Positions 62,194-64,000 of a DNA stretch of 64,000 nucleotides are shown piece after piece. The notes under the pieces are model-generated. The model did not search any database and was not told the DNA's origin. It worked only from the letters and a program-made list of their open reading frames with translations. A program made the position numbers and the translations under genes. The DNA comes from Streptomyces sp. CA-278952 (GTDB taxonomy: Bacteria > Actinomycetota > Actinomycetes > Streptomycetales > Streptomycetaceae), in NCBI RefSeq assembly GCF_028747205.1, contig NZ_CP112880.1, forward strand, positions 5,456,001 through 5,520,000, read 5' to 3'. How positions within the stretch are numbered: position 1 is the stretch's first letter; every line of letters begins with the position of its first letter.

Positions 62194-63018
62194 GTGCCCG
62201 AGGGACACACCATCCGCCGCCTCGCCGACGACCACGCGGAACGGTTCGCGGGCGCGCCGGTACGGGTGAGCAGCCCGCAGGGCAAGTTCTCCGACAGCGC
62301 GGCCCTGCTCGACGGGCGGACCCTCACCGCCACCGACGCCCACGGCAAGCACCTCTTCCTCGGCTTCGGCGACACCGGCTGGGTCCACATCCACCTCGGC
62401 CTCTTCGGCAAGCTCGGCTTCGGCGCCGCCCCGCCCCCGCCGCCCACCGACACGGTCCGCCTCCGGCTGGTCAACGCCGGCCACCACGCGGATCTGCGCG
62501 GCCCCACCACCTGCGCCCTGATCACCGAGCCCGAGAAGCGCGCGATACACGAGCGCCTGGGCCCGGACCCGCTGCGCGGCGACGAGGACGGCGAGCGCGC
62601 CTGGCAGCGGATCTCCCGCAGCCGGACCACCGTCGCCGCCCTGCTGATGGACCAGAAGGTCATCGCGGGCGTCGGCAACGTGTACCGCGCCGAGGTCCTC
62701 TTCCGCCACGGCATCGACCCGTACCGCACGGGCAGGGACCTCACCCGCGCCGAGTGGGACACGATCTGGGCGGACCTGGGGGAGCTGATGCGCGAAGGCG
62801 TGCGGAACAACCGGATCGACACCGTCCGCCCCGAGCACCTCCCCGAGGCCATGGGCCGCCCGCCCCGCAAGGACGACCACGGCGGCGAGGTCTACGTCTA
62901 CCGCCGCGCGAACCTGCCCTGCCACATCTGCCGTACGGAGATCCGCACCGCGGACCTGGTCTCCCGCAACCTCTTCTGGTGCCCCCGGTGCCAGCCCCCG
63001 GGACCTTCCGGCGACTGA
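62194..63018 (+). CDS. Fpg/Nei family DNA glycosylase (endonuclease VIII-like)
   Basis: A 274-residue base-excision repair enzyme. After Met removal the N-terminal Pro2-Glu3 (PEGHTIRRLADDH) are catalytic. The helix-two-turn-helix domain includes MDQKVIAGVGNVYRAEVLF, and the C-terminal zinc finger is CHICRTEI ... CPRC. PEGHTIRR is typical of Nei-type proteins that remove oxidised pyrimidines, rather than MutM (PELPEVE). GTG 62194 follows CAGGAG. Confidence 0.95.
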   Translation: MPEGHTIRRLADDHAERFAGAPVRVSSPQGKFSDSAALLDGRTLTATDAHGKHLFLGFGDTGWVHIHLGLFGKLGFGAAPPPPPTDTVRLRLVNAGHHADLRGPTTCALITEPEKRAIHERLGPDPLRGDEDGERAWQRISRSRTTVAALLMDQKVIAGVGNVYRAEVLFRHGIDPYRTGRDLTRAEWDTIWADLGELMREGVRNNRIDTVRPEHLPEAMGRPPRKDDHGGEVYVYRRANLPCHICRTEIRTADLVSRNLFWCPRCQPPGPSGD

Positions 63019-63150
63019 CGCCCCGACCCCGCGTATCCATGTCATATGCCATGCGAAATCAGCTCCCGCCGCGCGGACGACCCCATTTCGAGCACATTGT
63101 CACCGGGGTCCCCCTGCACCGGAGGCGTCCGGGTCGATAAGGTCCCGGCA

Positions 63151-64000
63151 GTGGCCCGTAGCGGAGGAGTAGACGATTTTGGGGCCCGGTGGCGCAGGAA
63201 CCTGCACCGGGCCCGCATCGGCCTGCGCAAATCCGGGGTCGACTACTTCCGCGGCGACGGTTCCGACTGGATCGCCCTGGCCGGTCTGCTGCTGACGATC
63301 CCGGCCATCACCCTCGCCACCATCGCGAGCCCGGTCTGGATCGACCCCGCCGCCCTCGCCCTGCCCATCGTGGCGGGCGGCCTCCTGCTGCGCCCCGCCA
63401 GCCTGCTGGGCCTCTACGCGACGGCCGCCGGCGCACTGATCGTCGAGGCGCTCACCCTCGGCCCGTACCTGGACGGCCCCGCCCGGGTCACTCCCGGCAC
63501 GGTGCTCACCGTCGCGGCCTGCGGCTTCTTCGGGCTGATCCTGGCCCAGTTCCGGGCCCGGGTCGGCGTGCCCTGGCGGCGCGGCGGCACGATGCTCTTC
63601 GACCTGCGCGAACGCATCCGGGTCCAGAGCGCTCTGCCCCGGCTGCCCCAGGGCTGGCACCGCGAGATGGCCCTGCGCCCGGCCGGCGGCCAGTCGTTCT
63701 CCGGGGACTTCGTCGTCGCGGCCCGCACCCACGGGGGCCGCACCTTGGAGGCCGTCCTCACCGACGTCTCCGGCAAGGGCATGGACGCGGGCTCCCGGGC
63801 CCTGCTGCTGTCCGGCGCCTTCGGCGGGCTGCTCGGCTCGCTGCCCCCGCACGCCTTCCTGCCCGCCGCCAACGGTTATCTGCTGCGCCAGGACTGGGAC
63901 GAGGGGTTCGCCACCTCGATCCATCTGGTGCTGGACCTGGAATCGGGCGACTACGAGATCTTCTCCGCAGGGCATCCGCCCGCCCTCCAACTCCACGCGG
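63151..64000 (+). CDS. PP2C-type (SpoIIE/RsbU) membrane-linked phosphatase, N-terminal part
   Basis: The gene runs off the window; about 283 residues are visible. Three membrane segments lie near the N-terminus (WIALAGLLLTIPAITLATIA, LALPIVAGGLLL, LTVAACGFFGLILAQF), followed by a PPM/SpoIIE phosphatase domain: SFSGDFVVAARTHGG, VLTDVSGKGMDAGSRALLLS, and SAGHPPALQLHA. It probably dephosphorylates an anti-anti-sigma factor in a stress or developmental pathway. GTG 63151 is chosen with AAGG eleven bases upstream; start is tentative. Confidence 0.85.
   Translation, partial: MARSGGVDDFGARWRRNLHRARIGLRKSGVDYFRGDGSDWIALAGLLLTIPAITLATIASPVWIDPAALALPIVAGGLLLRPASLLGLYATAAGALIVEALTLGPYLDGPARVTPGTVLTVAACGFFGLILAQFRARVGVPWRRGGTMLFDLRERIRVQSALPRLPQGWHREMALRPAGGQSFSGDFVVAARTHGGRTLEAVLTDVSGKGMDAGSRALLLSGAFGGLLGSLPPHAFLPAANGYLLRQDWDEGFATSIHLVLDLESGDYEIFSAGHPPALQLHA

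Overview
The window is very GC-rich DNA with dense, short-spaced genes, frequent GTG starts, GTGA/ATGA start-stop overlaps and almost exclusive G or C at third codon positions. With allantoicase, Rv2466c-type mycothiol-linked reductase, DUF397/XRE pairs, a Nur-controlled Fe superoxide dismutase and graspetide genes, this points to the chromosome of a Streptomyces species. No IS element, rRNA, tRNA, CRISPR array or replication origin was recognised.

Region by region. 1-3.3 kb: glutamate-sensing module (GlnX-like membrane sensor, GlnH-like binding protein, a coiled-coil protein running off the edge), the arrangement that elsewhere feeds the kinase PknG. 3.6-10.4 kb: sugar uptake operon (ROK regulator, ABC binding protein, two permeases, GH4 phosphoglycosidase, sugar kinase) with a perfect palindromic operator. 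10.6-18.9 kb: MscS channel, HNH nuclease, secreted GH84 enzyme with an unusual catalytic pair, a 12-residue-repeat ORF coupled to malQ, a small membrane protein. 19-29.3 kb: LysR regulator and allantoicase, aminopeptidase N, a MazEF-type pair, asd, a secreted S8 protease. 29.3-37.7 kb: AbiEi/DUF559-like protein, a second M1 aminopeptidase, Rv2466c-like protein with a CPWA active site, GNAT, VOC, imine-reductase-like oxidoreductase with divergent MerR, SDR.

37.8-42.7 kb is the first accessory region: a graspetide (omega-ester peptide) cluster with precursor tgmA, ATP-grasp ligase tgmB and PIMT-like methyltransferase tgmC, all overlapping by 1-4 bases. The precursor has a Thr/Ser-rich arm, an Asp-Gly in a Gly/Pro-rich loop and an Asp/Glu-rich arm, which predicts ester crosslinks plus an aspartimide (imiditide type). 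An ATPase / XRE / DUF397 regulator set sits next to it.

43.4-48.3 kb is the second accessory region: a polymorphic-toxin island in which two YwqJ-type deaminase genes alternate with two SUKH-3-type immunity genes. It lies between two perfect 111-bp direct repeats, one inside an intact CatB-like acetyltransferase gene and one in a broken copy of that gene; a membrane-protein gene is truncated at the junction.

48.8-64 kb is again housekeeping-like: sodF with a Nur box, transketolase, a lysine-tailed Dps, glycerophosphodiesterase, three APC amino-acid permeases, bioY, an FAD oxidoreductase, rpiB, an Nei-type glycosylase and the start of a PP2C phosphatase. Several short tandem repeats (12-36 bp units) lie in the intergenic spaces, and at least four gene remnants are visible.
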